This document shows positions 25,849 to 37,100 of a stretch of 64,000 nt of DNA, piece by piece. A program made the translations under genes and the position numbers. A model generated the notes under the pieces. That model worked only from the letters and a program-made list of their open reading frames with translations, had not been told where the DNA came from and did not search any database. Numbering within the stretch: position 1 is the first letter of the stretch; each line of letters begins with the position of its first letter. The DNA is from Pezicula radicicola (lineage: Eukaryota; Ascomycota; Leotiomycetes; Helotiales; Dermateaceae), in contig PDUO01000024.1 in assembly GCA_003008705.1 (NCBI GenBank), positions 251,120-315,119 of the forward strand, written 5' to 3'.

Positions 25849-26639
25849 AAACACTGCTACGAATGCCTTTTTTAGATTATTCCGATCCTCGAAACATCTC
25901 GTATTTTGTGGAATTCGTGTTCGGGCGGTTGGGACATAGCGTTGAATGTCGAAATATGAAGAGCCTTGTAGACTCCCAAGTGCCAAGCCTTATTGGACCA
26001 CCGGCTCTGAGACACATACAAACAGTCCGAGAACTTGGACGTGCTTGCTATAGATGCAAAGTTTCCTGCATCAGTGTCTCTTTAGAGTCATTGAAGTCTG
26101 TTCTGGTTGGCTTAAGAGGTTACCTTCTGTGATCTACTGAGCCACACACTAGGTGTGGTCTGATTTATAAACTCGCAATTAGGCTGTCAGTGTAGCTGTG
26201 TTTATCCCGCAGATATGTACAATGGCTTGCGTGGCCCACTACTTTGGTGCATCGGCTAGTACGGAAGGTACATAGAAAACTACTTCTGTGTCAAAACATT
26301 GTTCCACCAAGAAGGTCATTTGCCATTTAACACGAAATAAGAACACAGACGCACGATGTATCATTTCAATAACATCTAGCATATCAGTTTATTGTTTGAC
26401 CTGTTGAACCATACGTAAGTTTTTGAGGTTGCTCAAGCCCATGATTCATCAGCTGGACATTTTTGTCATCACGATTTCGATATACAGTTGAAACCGTATT
26501 CAGTCTAAGGCTGCCCCTAAATATTTCATTGACCCAGCGTGGTACACTACCAATATTCCTCTCGAGCGTGGATGCAGAGCAGTTCTTCAAGAAGGTAAAC
26601 GTAACATCTTGTTCTCCATCCACCACTGCTAATTATGTC
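25849..26639. other. Intergenic, possible decayed 5' part of P450
   Basis: About 0.8 kb. In one + frame near 26455-26520 a run reading HHDFDIQLKPYS recalls the P450 segment around the heme-propionate contact, and in-frame stops follow. A 95-codon + frame at 25845-26132 overlapping the NACHT stop has no recognised similarity. Confidence 0.3.
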
Positions 26640-27048
26640 CCAAGCACTTCGTCTCTCGTATAGCGTAGCTCTATATTTACCTCGAGTCTCACACTATACA
26701 CCACTAGTCTACGAAAACCTCCACATCCACGCCGGAACACCCGTTTCAACAAGCAACTATACAACCGCACACAACGAAACCCTGTTCCCCAACTCGCACT
26801 CCTCCATTCCCGAATGATTCCTCAAGAAACCATTATCTCACTATCAAGTTACCTTTATGAAAGGAAGTTGGTTGTGTTTGGGCATGCAGCTCGCTTACGC
26901 CGAGCTTTATATTGCGTTGGCGAATTTAATTCGGAATTGTGGTTTAGAGTTGTTTGCGATTGGTAAGGAGTGTGTAGAGTGCTGGGCTGAGTATTTTATT
27001 GGAAAGCCGAAGCCTGTGACGATGGGTGTGAGGGTTCTTGTTAAGTAA
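26640..27048 (+). pseudogene. Cytochrome P450 relic (C-terminal third)
   Basis: Two + frames together spell the end of a fungal P450. At 26635-26817 QALRLSY sits where the K-helix ExxR motif should be (E replaced by Q), followed by a PLVYENLHIHAGTPVS block and NETLFPN. At 26857-27048 KGSWLCLGMQLAYAELYIALA is the heme-binding loop, with the usual GSRxCLG arginine changed to tryptophan while the cysteine is kept, and the fragment ends GVRVLVK plus stop. The two parts are in different frames, and only about 400 of the usual ~1500 bp are recognisable. ExxR loss, a frameshift and the missing N-terminus mark it as non-functional. Confidence 0.75.
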
Positions 27049-27422
27049 ATGCTCAGTCTTTTAAGTTGTGTGACGAGTGTTAGGCGAGCAAGTACTAGTA
27101 CGGAGTATTTGAGTTCTTGAAATGCTCCCGACACTTTTGCCTTTGAGGCCACTAACTAGGAAACTTTCAGCATATTAACTTAGACTTTTGCTATTTCTCC
27201 TAAAGAAGAGCGTCAACATCCCGTCAGTTGCATCATTTGAGTCACGTGCTGAATAATTATCACGTGGATGTTTTGTGCCTTGTTTTGTTCAGCGTGGATG
27301 CCTTATTGACCCCACCAAGAATTATGCCACTTCCACTTCCACTTCCACTTCAGTGACTCAACTTGTAGATCAACCTCCAGAACTTCTTTTCCCCTCAACA
27401 ACACGACACACTGGCAGCCACC
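27049..27422. promoter_or_regulatory. TyrRS upstream region
   Basis: 374 bp with a CCACTT hexamer repeated four times at about 27327-27350, then the start context GCAGCCACCATGAG, a strong eukaryotic initiation context. The hexamer tract is probably 5' UTR. Confidence 0.4.
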
Positions 27423-28720
27423 ATGAGCCCCGAGGAGTCAATTGCTCTGATCAAGGCAAATCTCGCCGAAGTCCTCAATCCTGAAATCATCGACGATGTT
27501 ATCCTCAATCAGAAACGCCCGCTCAAGGTCTACTGGGGAACTGCGACAACTGGCAGACCACACTGTGGCTATTTTGTGCCAATAATGAAGATTGCAGAAC
27601 TTCTCGCAGCAGGCTGCCACATCAAGATTCTGCTCGCAGATATTCATGGCTACCTGGACAACATGAAGGCCCCGCTCGAACTTGTCGAGTACCGCGCAAA
27701 ATACTACGAAACTGTGATCAAGTCAACGTTGAAGGCTGTTGGTGTTGACTTAAACCGATTGGAATTCGTGCTTGGAAGCTCTTACCAGTTCAACAAGGAG
27801 TACACGCTGGATCGGTTCAAGCTGGAGGGTATTACGAGGATCAATGTCGCACAGAAAGCTGGTGCCGAAGTGGTTAAGCAAACGGATGACCCCACACTAG
27901 GAGGCTTGATCTACCCTCTGATGCAAGCATTGGATGAACAACATTTGGATGTCGATGCTCAATTTGGTGGTCTAGATCAGAGGAAGATCTTCACCTTCGC
28001 AATGGAGAACTTGCCAAAGATCGGATACAAAATTAGGGCACATCTGATGAACACAATGGTGCCTGGATTAGGAGAGGCGGCCAAGATGAGCGCTAGTGAT
28101 GCAGACTCAAAAATCGACCTTCTTGATGGTCCAGCAGCTGTAGAAAAGAAACTGAAAAAAGCCAAGTGTGTTCCCAAGGTGGTTGAGGGTAATGGAGTCA
28201 TCGCTTTTGTTGAGCATGTGATCTTCCGTGCTCTTGCTTTGAAGACTGGCAAGACACCACAGTTTGTCGTACAGAGAAGGGAGGGAGAGCCACTTGTATA
28301 CGAATCCATGGACAAGCTGAAAGAGGACTACACAGCAGACATCGTAAGCTTTAACCACATCTTTTATCATGTTATACGTATTGACATATTTAGCTCACAC
28401 CGCAACTCCTAAAATCGACACTGACAAGTTACCTCAATGAATTACTCTCACCCATCAAAGCAGAATACGACAATTCCCCTGAATGGCAGGCCATCGAGAT
28501 ACAAGCCTACCCACCAGAGAAAGCTGCGGTGAAAGTCAAGAAGGCGCCAAAGGATAAGGGAGATCCAGCGAAGCGAGCTGCGGCTCAGGCTGCTGCCAAG
28601 AAGGGTGTAGTGGCACAGCCAGATGGACATGTTGAGGGCGAAAACGCAGAGAAAGTTACTGTTGGACTCAGCGCAGAAGAAACGCTAGAGAAGCTAAAAG
28701 TTACTGATGAGAAGAAATAG
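27423..28720 (+). CDS. TYS1: Tyrosyl-tRNA synthetase, cytoplasmic
   Basis: Two exons, 27423-28343 and 28394-28720, split by a 50-bp intron, give 415 residues. This class I aminoacyl-tRNA synthetase charges tRNA-Tyr. The HIGH-equivalent motif is PHCGY (46-50) and the KMSKS-equivalent is KMSAS (221-225). The eukaryotic/archaeal-type blocks KILLADIHGYLDN and DAQFGGLDQRKIF for tyrosine and tRNA binding are present. The C-terminal ~90 residues are Lys/Ala-rich and then acidic, as in fungal cytosolic enzymes. No mitochondrial targeting signal is evident. The second exon is needed for the helical end of the catalytic domain (TPQLLKSTLTSYLNELLSPI). Confidence 0.96.
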
Positions 28721-29234
28721 AATATCAAAACCCAATGGTCCTGCCTCCCAATCTGGCTTGAGTCAATGATCACCTTCTATTTGAAAGCATAGCTTAACAT
28801 CGAATTCTATTAGTACAGTGAAGTCTTTCATCTAGCAGCATATTATATTGCTTTAGCACTATTATCCAATTGGAACTTATTGCGTAATTATTATAGGTAT
28901 TTCCGAGTATTCTCGACAGAATCCTATCTGCTACTATTGAACAATCTAAATAGCATCGGCCGTCTGTCAACCCCGTGGCCAAAGAACAAAGAAATATGAG
29001 ACAGTGTCAACGATTTGCGCTCATAAATTGGCTCCGAACCTTTGGACAAGTAAAGGAAGGCGAACATATCTTCCACCCACATAGCTACCTCCACTTCGGA
29101 GCAACAAGTCACTTTCCCAGTTTCTATTTCTATAGCCTACACAATTTAGTTCGCCTGTCAAGTGCTATTTGGATGAGCGAAGAATACCTCCATGACTTAT
29201 TGTGACAAAGTTCGTTGATCACAATTTATTGATC
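28721..29234. other. Intergenic, no gene seen
   Basis: About 510 bp between the TyrRS 3' end and the putative minus-strand membrane gene. AT-rich, no recognisable feature. Confidence 0.5.
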
Positions 29235-30777
29235 TCAGTAATCTACCAGTACCTCTTTTTCTGCTTCACGACACCAAATATGCACTCTTGTTCGATTACA
29301 CCGATGTATGAGCCAGTGCGTACATGCCCCTATTATCATCGCCGAACATAACGCCCATGGAATTAAACCTAGCATTGTAAGGTTCAGTCCGATATCCTGT
29401 GCATATCCGACTAGACAAGCTAATGATACTGCTAGGGCGAATATCGGTGTTTGATACTCGTCGGTTTCTTGTTGTCGATATGTATATGAGGTAATCGAAC
29501 AACCGAGCACCAGACAAGAACCTAACATTAGGGCTGGCGACGGATCTAGAATGAAATTGAAATTTCCTGGATCGAACGCTTGGGTTTGTGGTCCAGAGCC
29601 TGACTGGGCAAGCCCCTATTCAACTATTAGCGAGGAAGTCTTTAAACATTTTAGGGAAATATGTTACCCTGCTTTCATGGTGTAGAGTATATGATGTCGT
29701 TATAAGTGAAGATCCCATCGCTATAAGGACTTCCCAAGCCGTCCTGAGATTTCGAGTTGAACAACACCCATGCCTACGTTGAGATTCAATGGAGAGCTCA
29801 CAAGTTTCTGAATCCATTGATATGCTAAAAGCGTGGCTAAAATCCCTCGAAATGCTGTGTCTTTTTTGGGGATAGAAATATACAACGGTACTCATAATGA
29901 CAAATAGAGGAAGGATAACAGCTTCTTATGCTGATGAAGAAAGTTATTACTGAAAAGAGGCTGGGGGCTGAATGTCCCTTTCATACTGAATGCTTCGAAT
30001 TCGAGACCTCCTGCAGACCTTCTAGTCTGATTGTATTTAGGTCATACAGGGATGACAAGGCTACGCCCAGAAACCATCTAGGGATACTAAGCGCATATTG
30101 ACTGACTTCTTAGACTGCAGCTGCAGCTATCCCCTGTCAAGTGACACCCAAGAAATACGAAACAACTACCCATTGTCGTCACCGAGTATCTAAATAGAGT
30201 AACAGCCAGTCTTATCGGCCGACTGATTTCAAAGCCGCGATTTGGTACCATGGACAGCATTGGGCCGCAAGGCAGCGTAGGTTGTTAGCGAGGCTGAATA
30301 CTCACCGAACTCACAACAAGCGATTGGTTGACCTTGGCAAGGCATTTTACATTGCGAACCAAGGCAAACACGCCTACAACAACTAGTCTGCTCCTTTCCA
30401 ATGAAATGAGACTTTGTGGCTTTTGTTTCCATGTTTTCCAGGCGCTAAGAAAGCACGATCCCTTGTACAATTACTTAGCAATGGTTATTATTGTCCAGTG
30501 ACAACATAAGAAGTTATCCTGAGGTCTAACAGATTCTAATCTGCCTTGGCCCAATGTATAGCGGCCCAAATGAGGGGTATATTTGAGACAGCCAGCATGC
30601 CATCACATCTGGGCCTTCTATCGTAAGGGCCTCACTCTCTCGTCCGAGATATAGATAAAGTCCCACGATATGCACTTCAAGAAACCCAACGAAAGCTCCA
30701 ACCCAACATAAGATCGATATACTGCCACTCAAATTGAAGTCACAGTTAATTTCTGCAACTTTCCTTTTGTAGTGCAT
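29235..30777 (-). CDS. Probable multi-exon membrane protein, model unresolved, possibly broken
   Basis: Several minus-strand blocks look coding but I cannot join them all. Block A, 30777 to about 30540, starts MHYKRKVAEIN and has a transmembrane-like run (ILCWVGAFVGFLEVHIVGLYLYL). Block B, about 30433-30311, ends at a good GTGAGT donor (LVVVGVFALVRNVKCLAK). Block D, about 29895-29650, is ambiguous between two frames. Block E, about 29614-29235, after a TTGAATAG acceptor, gives about 125 residues with three hydrophobic segments (SCLVLGCSIT; FALAVSLACLVGYA; IPWALCSAMIIGACTHWLI) and a stop at 29235. No family is recognised. The failure of phases to match between A and B suggests a missed exon or decay. 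Confidence 0.35.
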
Positions 30778-30839
30778 CCTGACGATTCTCTATCGAATTG
30801 GCATTTGGGCTTATTCTCGCCAGCCCCTTAGTAAGCACG

Positions 30840-31843
30840 ATGACCCAGGCTATACTCCGAGCCTTCCAGGCTGCTATGAGCTCGGTGTTCCCAACCGGCG
30901 GTGATAACCGGATGATTCAAAGGATGAAGGCATTTTCTCTAGGTTCTATGGTTGCTTCAGCTGCGGTATCGCCTATTCTCCATGAGTCTGCCGGCGCCTC
31001 GCACAAAATATGGTTATTGTGAGTCAAAATATTGTCATCTTATTCAAATCATTCTCACTGACAAGTACAGGGATATGTCAGTCTTTTTCTTGGTGTCAGC
31101 CGTCTTCGTATGGCTCCATCTTGAGGAGACGATAAAGTAAACCCCAATCCTACGCAGCGAGTACGAAGCCCAGCGCTGACTGACTTTTACCTAGCTATGG
31201 GCCTTTTACTCTGATAGTGGCAGCAATCCTCTTCTTTGCTGCACCGGCACCACGGCAAGCTCGTTTCCTACCCAAAGAGTTTATCCCATGGCTTCCTGCT
31301 GCTATTGATGTCTTTTTATTCACCACCGTGTATTCTTTACCGAGGATCGTGGAACTACTACGACTTTTTCAGGATGGACCTTCATCCGATATGGGAGAAA
31401 GTCACTCAATGGTTTCTCAAGGATTTTACGTGGAACCGGGGTCTATTCATTCCTGGGCACGCTCTTCATCCCACAGAGAGGATTTTGTTATGCAGCCCTT
31501 CATTGCTCACGATGTCTCCAATATGCAACGGCCACTATCACGTACCTCCAGTATACCCAGCGTCCGGGAGAGCGATATTGATCTTGAGGAAGGTCTGCAT
31601 GCTCCCAGAGTAATATTATGTCGCAGTGGGAACCGCAACAACTTCCATGTTCCATCAGAGAGTGGAGTTCCGTCATCGAGATATCCAGGTGGACCCGTAG
31701 ATGGCTCTTCCAACCAAAGAGATGAAACCCCACGGCCATCAAGCCCACAATCGGAACCCAGTCAAGGATCTCACTCAACCATTGGAGACTTGATTACTCA
31801 ACCATTATTGGGGCAGCATAGTAGCTTGCCTTTACCTATCTGA
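30840..31843 (+). CDS. Putative integral membrane protein with disordered Ser-rich tail
   Basis: Three exons, 30840-31018, 31071-31136 and 31195-31843, join in frame to 297 residues. Hydrophobic segments include MSVFFLVSAVFVWLHL, FTLIVAAILFFAA and a weaker one at LPAAIDVFLFTTVYSL. After about residue 140 the protein is polar, rich in Ser/Pro/Arg and probably disordered, ending QHSSLPLPI. The reading frame is also open upstream (LAFGLILASPLV), with a stop at about 30779, so an upstream exon is possible. The chosen Met leaves only 62 bp to the opposing gene start at 30777, which is tight for two promoters. No family is recognised, and no function is proposed. Confidence 0.55.
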
Positions 31844-32341
31844 TAAGAATGAGAGACCATCTCACTGCCTTCAGCCTGCAGTTCATCCTTGTATATTATT
31901 CGATTGGCCAGTTGGAAAATATGGCCGTTGTACCCTTACCAGGATGAAATACGTTATGTCCAGCGGATCATTTCCTTACTGGACTATCCACAATTGTACT
32001 ATATTATTCCACTTGGATAACACCGCCTCCTGGGGGATTAACCATAATTCCGAGGACCAAAATTATAAATTCGACAGTTACAGGAACCAGACCTACATGA
32101 TATCAGTTGCTTGTTTTCCAGTAGTGAAGGCAAAAAGCAAATATTCTACCTCAAGTACAGCTTTTATGCTTGTACCATACCTCTCTCTATTTGTCTTCCA
32201 CATCTCTACCACCCTGTCTTATTTCCACATCACCTCACCGATGACTTCCACCAATAAAGCAGGGTGGGTGGCGCAAATTAAATTCATCCAAAAACAAAGA
32301 GCCAAAAGAACCAAAAGCACCAAAATCGGACTCTATCCCAA
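31844..32341. other. Intergenic, no supported gene
   Basis: About 500 bp. A 159-codon + frame at 31944-32423 covers it but has no domain, and its amino-acid composition looks like translated non-coding DNA. Confidence 0.45.
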
Positions 32342-32695
32342 ATGGCCATGTCAATTCCTTTTGAACATGCAAATACACCGCGCTCAATTTGAGATCCACC
32401 ATCTCAAGGACCAAGGCATCTAGATGCATCCGCGTTCTCAGGACCTCTTCCGAGGTATTTCCAAACTTACAATCCAGGCTTCTCCTCCTCAAACCCACCG
32501 GACTTATTTTCTTACATTCCAGGAGGCCTCATCTATACCATGACTTCATCCATACTATACAATACCACCCATTGGCACACTCCCGACAAAAAGTCCACCC
32601 GACAAGAGACAGGACAAGCCAATACTACAACACCAATCCTACCAATTCATGCTTCTCAGCTTGAATTTACCTTGCTATTAGGTGTTGCTATCTAG
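32342..32695 (+). pseudogene. Possible small gene with one premature stop
   Basis: From ATG 32342 the frame reads MAMSIPFEHANTPRSI, then TGA at 32390-32392, then about 100 codons with no further stop to TAG at 32693-32695. The segment after the TGA is rich in Pro, Ser, Tyr and Thr (GPLPRYFQTYNPGFSSSNPP) with a short hydrophobic end. It could be a small protein interrupted by one C-to-T change, an exon with a missed intron, or chance. No homologue recognised. Confidence 0.22.
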
Positions 32696-34149
32696 CACAG
32701 TCATATTGTGCTACTCACTTACTCAAATAAAGTTGTTTTCGGATCTCAGATCACAACTTGGAGTATTGATATTACTTATTTTGTTAACTGAGGGCGTGTC
32801 AAGACTCAATTATCAGATTGGCTTCTCTGATTTAGGGACAGACTGCTATCATGAGTAGCTTTTTCACACTTTTTGTGGGGATGTGTTGGGGGTTTATTGA
32901 GGAGGCGAGATTCTGATTTTGATTTGAAGTTCGATGGGGGGATAGTGTGTGGGAATTGGATATCCATGGAGTTCCTGGAGCTTGGGAGGAAATTTTTGGT
33001 GGGGGGTTTTGTATTGTATGAGGGTTTGCATTAATTGAATAGAAATTTTGATTTGGAGGGCCGAGAGTTGTTGGATGAAGATTTGATGGATTGGTTTTTA
33101 TGGTGTTGTAGTTGGATAAGGGTGGGTGGTATCACTGTCTTGGTTTCATCTTGTGTGTTTATAGAAAGGAGTTTGCGTAGATGGAATTGCTCACGCTGAT
33201 TAAGGTTGCTTGTTCTTAAAAGTTTAGATGGGTAGCTTTATATTATAACAATACCTTTAACAAAAATAGCTACTAAGAATTTGATTTAGCTTACTCACTT
33301 GTATAATGCCTGTGTTATAAGCTCTACTACCCCATAAAACAATATGTAGGGCATTAAGTAATTTTTCTCATTCTCACCTAAAGCTAGATGACTCATCAAA
33401 GGAGATAGCGACGGATTTCTTTCGTGTTTTTATCTTTTATGTTTTTCAGCTTTGTGTAGATTTACCTATGTTGGTATAGCTCTCCCGGACTTCCCAAGTA
33501 GCATCGTTCCAAAGAATGAACTATATTCCCATACACAGCATCTACAAAATTTTTATTCTCTTAGTCTATTCTCTCACTCCAAGTATTATTACATTTCTTG
33601 ATTATATTGAATATCCCGGGGTCCTCTTCTAGGAATGCTTATTTTGATAGATGGCCGATGCTACTTAGAATATTTGATATTAGTAAGTAGGATTCTATTA
33701 AGAAGACTCGGAAATACCTAAAATAGTAATAATATAGTAAACTACTAGCTAAAAAACTTGATTATAGTAATAGATGTTGATTATTGATTAAAGCTAGATT
33801 AAGAGGCATCAGAAACAAGCGAGCTCAAACAGTGCAAACATACTAGTCACATGATCATTATATTCAACAGGCTGTAAAGAATTGTTTGATGTAGATAAAA
33901 TTGCCTTAAATACATAATATTATCTAGTAATTCTAGAACCGTCTCAGCAAGTAATGAATACTGTCTAGCGCAAGCATTGAAATAAAATTGAACCGCCGAA
34001 TGCTGACAAAAACCCAAACGCAAAAGTCCATGATCGCAAAAAAGAGGAACCCGCCAAAAACGCCGACCAAGACCAAGACAAGGACAAAAGGAAAAGCCAT
34101 AGACATGACCACTTCAATTTATATATATTCCAATATCCAAACTGTCATT
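32696..34149. other. Intergenic, mixed G/T-rich and AT-rich
   Basis: About 1.45 kb downstream of the PKS. 32860-33130 is G/T-rich on +, while 33600-33790 is AT-rich with few CpG and resembles a short RIP-affected relic. CAAGCGAGCT occurs at 33816-33825. No gene seen. Confidence 0.5.
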
Positions 34150-37100
34150 TCACTTTCTCAACAGAGCACCAGCAATCATCTGGCCTAGTTTCTTGCCATG
34201 GTCGCCCTTCATCATGCTGAAGTGGTTCGCACCGGTCGAAGCAGAGATGGTGATTGTGTTTCGTGGAAGGAGGGTCTCCCATCCACAAGGTCCGAAGTCA
34301 GAGCGACTCTCAACCAAGAAGTTGAGACCTGGGGTGTCATCAGGACGGCGCTCGAACTTCTGCGCAATGTGCTTGTCGATGGAGTCGCAGGCCCAGATGA
34401 TGTGAGTTCTTGGTGCTGCAGCTACTGGGAATGGGGTGGCGTAGTAAGAGTGTAGGCTGTCCACGCACATCTCAAAGTGCTTGATGAGCCATGGTGGAGG
34501 AGCCTTCTTCACACCGTTGACCTCACCGAGGAGTCCGATGGAATCGCAGTACTCGTAGTAGCGCTTTGGGAGGTGATCCAGACCCTCTGGTACGGGGCAG
34601 TCAATCAGGATCAGGTCTGTGACGGTTTCGCCCTCAGCGACAAGCTGCTGAGCAACGTGGTAGGCGAAGATACCACCAACTGACCAACCGCCGAAGGCGT
34701 AAGGACCATTGGGCTGGCGGCGGCGAATCTCTGAGATGTAGAGAGCGGCAACTTTGTCGATACCAACGTTGTAATGTTCAGGGACCTTCATGAATGGGCA
34801 GTTCAAGCCGACCACGGCGATGGAGGGATCGAGTCTTGGGATTGCTGCATAGGAAGATGCTGAGCCAGATCCGTCTGGGAGCATGAAGAGGGTCTTCTTA
34901 GTTGCTGGAGCAAAGATGCTACCTTGGAGGAGCAGGGAGGTGGAAGCAAGCTTTGCTGTTGGTGGAGAAGAGCAGGGAGTTGAGACGACCTCGAATGAGT
35001 TGTCCAAGCTGCTGACATCGGATCTGCCGTCAACAGAACTGTCATCATTCCATGATGGCGATTCGGTGCCGATAGAAGAAGCTGCTCTAGGTGTCTGGAC
35101 CACTTCGAGGACACGGGCATTTGGAGCTACCTCGTCGACATTGTCATCTCGGAACATGGAGTTCAAGATGGCATCCTTGGCATTTCCTGTAGAGGCACCA
35201 CTACCGCCGTTGCTCTTCCAGAAGGTCTCAAGCTCCTTCACGGTCGAGTTGTCGACGAAGATGTGAGACTCGTAGTCGAGACCAAGCTCCTCGCGGAATC
35301 TGGAAGCACAGAGAAGAGAAAGCAAAGAGTCGACTCCCAGGTCAGCAAAGGCGGTATCGCCAGTGAGCTCAGAGACCGGAACACCACTCTCTTCAGAAAT
35401 GATGTTCAAAGCATCATTCCATGAGTCAGTTTGAACAACGGGAGTGGCAGTGCTCTCGACGGTAGTCGTTGTGGTCTTAATAGCAGTAGCAACCGGTGCT
35501 GAAGTATCGATGACGGCCACAGCAGGAACCTGTGGAGCAGCTTTGGCGGTTGGTTTGCTATCATCCTTCATCTTCACAATGTAGTCCATGAGTCTACGAG
35601 GAACACCCTGCGCCTTGACACCGATATAGGCGGCAACAACTTCAGATCCCTCGTAGATAACCATATCGCCATCGTACATGCCATCTTCCTTTGGTCCACT
35701 CATCTTGACGTATGAATGGTATGTCTTGTCCATGGAGACTGGCTTGTAGAACTGCAGCGAAGTCCAGCCGTGGTTGACGAAGACTTCCTTCTCCAGATCG
35801 GCAGTGTCGTTGGCGTTCATGGTAAACAGGGCTGGCTGACCGAAATTGTCGATCAAGTGGGGATTGACAAAGAATTCGCCCTTGGTTGGGTGTGGTAGGA
35901 AGCGGACCCTTGAGATTGCCTCAAGGTTAGCACTATCCAGGATACATTCCTCAACACCCTTAAACTCCTCATCGTAAGAAGCAAGAGATTCAACCATCTT
36001 GTACGAGGTGCTTCGGTTCAATTTCTGGACACGATCATCATGCACCAGGTTAGCACGGAGCTCATCCATGCGGCCAAGTGTAGCAACTGCGTTCTTTTGA
36101 TATTTGTCCCTGGCCTCCTTAGCGTTAGGATAGGTGATATAACACTCTGCATGTCTGATCAACTTCTTGCCCTCAGCATTGACTGTGTAGAATTCAACAG
36201 CAGCCTTAGGAGTAGCACAGAACATCAGAACACGACAGCGGAGCAGTTGAGGACCAGATCCCTTTGGTTTTGCGACAAGTGGCTTCTGAACATCCATCTT
36301 CTGGACATCGACGAGGCAGTCCTTCCACTCAGGTCGTTGCTTGCGGATGTATTCACCGAGGGTCAATGCAATGTCGGCGTAGACAGATGGTGTACAGAGA
36401 GCAACACCATTGACACGGTGACCACGGCACATTGGGTCCAGGTCTTCCCGAGCAAGATCAGACTCAGAAACCAGGGTGATCTTGTTGTCCTCGTGCTTCT
36501 CTTCGACGATTCTCTGAACGGAAGTAGTCGACAATGGTGGAGCAGCGGCAAGGAACTTGGCGTCTCCCTTGTAGAGGGACCAGTCATTGACATACTGCAT
36601 CCAGTAGTTCTCAAGGTCCCAGTTGTATGCTGGCAGCTTGAGAGCCTCAACGGAATCTTTGAAGTCATGGTGGTACTCAATGAACTTGATGTCCTTTCGC
36701 AGTGTGTACAGAGAATTGATGCTTGAGGTAATAACCTTCCAGGTATCCTTGCTACGTTGACAGGTTGGGAGAACTGTAACATTGCCCAAGTTGGTCTTGA
36801 GAAGACCACCAACAACGGGGTGGGGGCCAAGCTCGACCCAGACCGTGGTTGGCTTGAGGATGCTGGTATTTGCGGCCGAGATTGCTCCTGCAAAGTTAAC
36901 TGCTTCACGGCAATGGCGGCTCAGGTAGGAGGCGGAAAAGGTACCTGCCTCAGTGATCACTTCACCAAGGAGAGGAGAAATGACGGGAACCTTTGGTGCG
37001 TGGAAGATGACACTGCGAGCGGCATGCTCAAAGTCCTCGAGTATAGTCTGGACCTGGGACGAGTGGAAAGCGTATGGAACACGGAGACGGGTTTGTTTGA

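Noticed and set aside
31944..32423. 159-codon plus-strand frame
   Set aside because: Composition and lack of any domain suggest chance; it conflicts with the better-looking frame starting at 32342.
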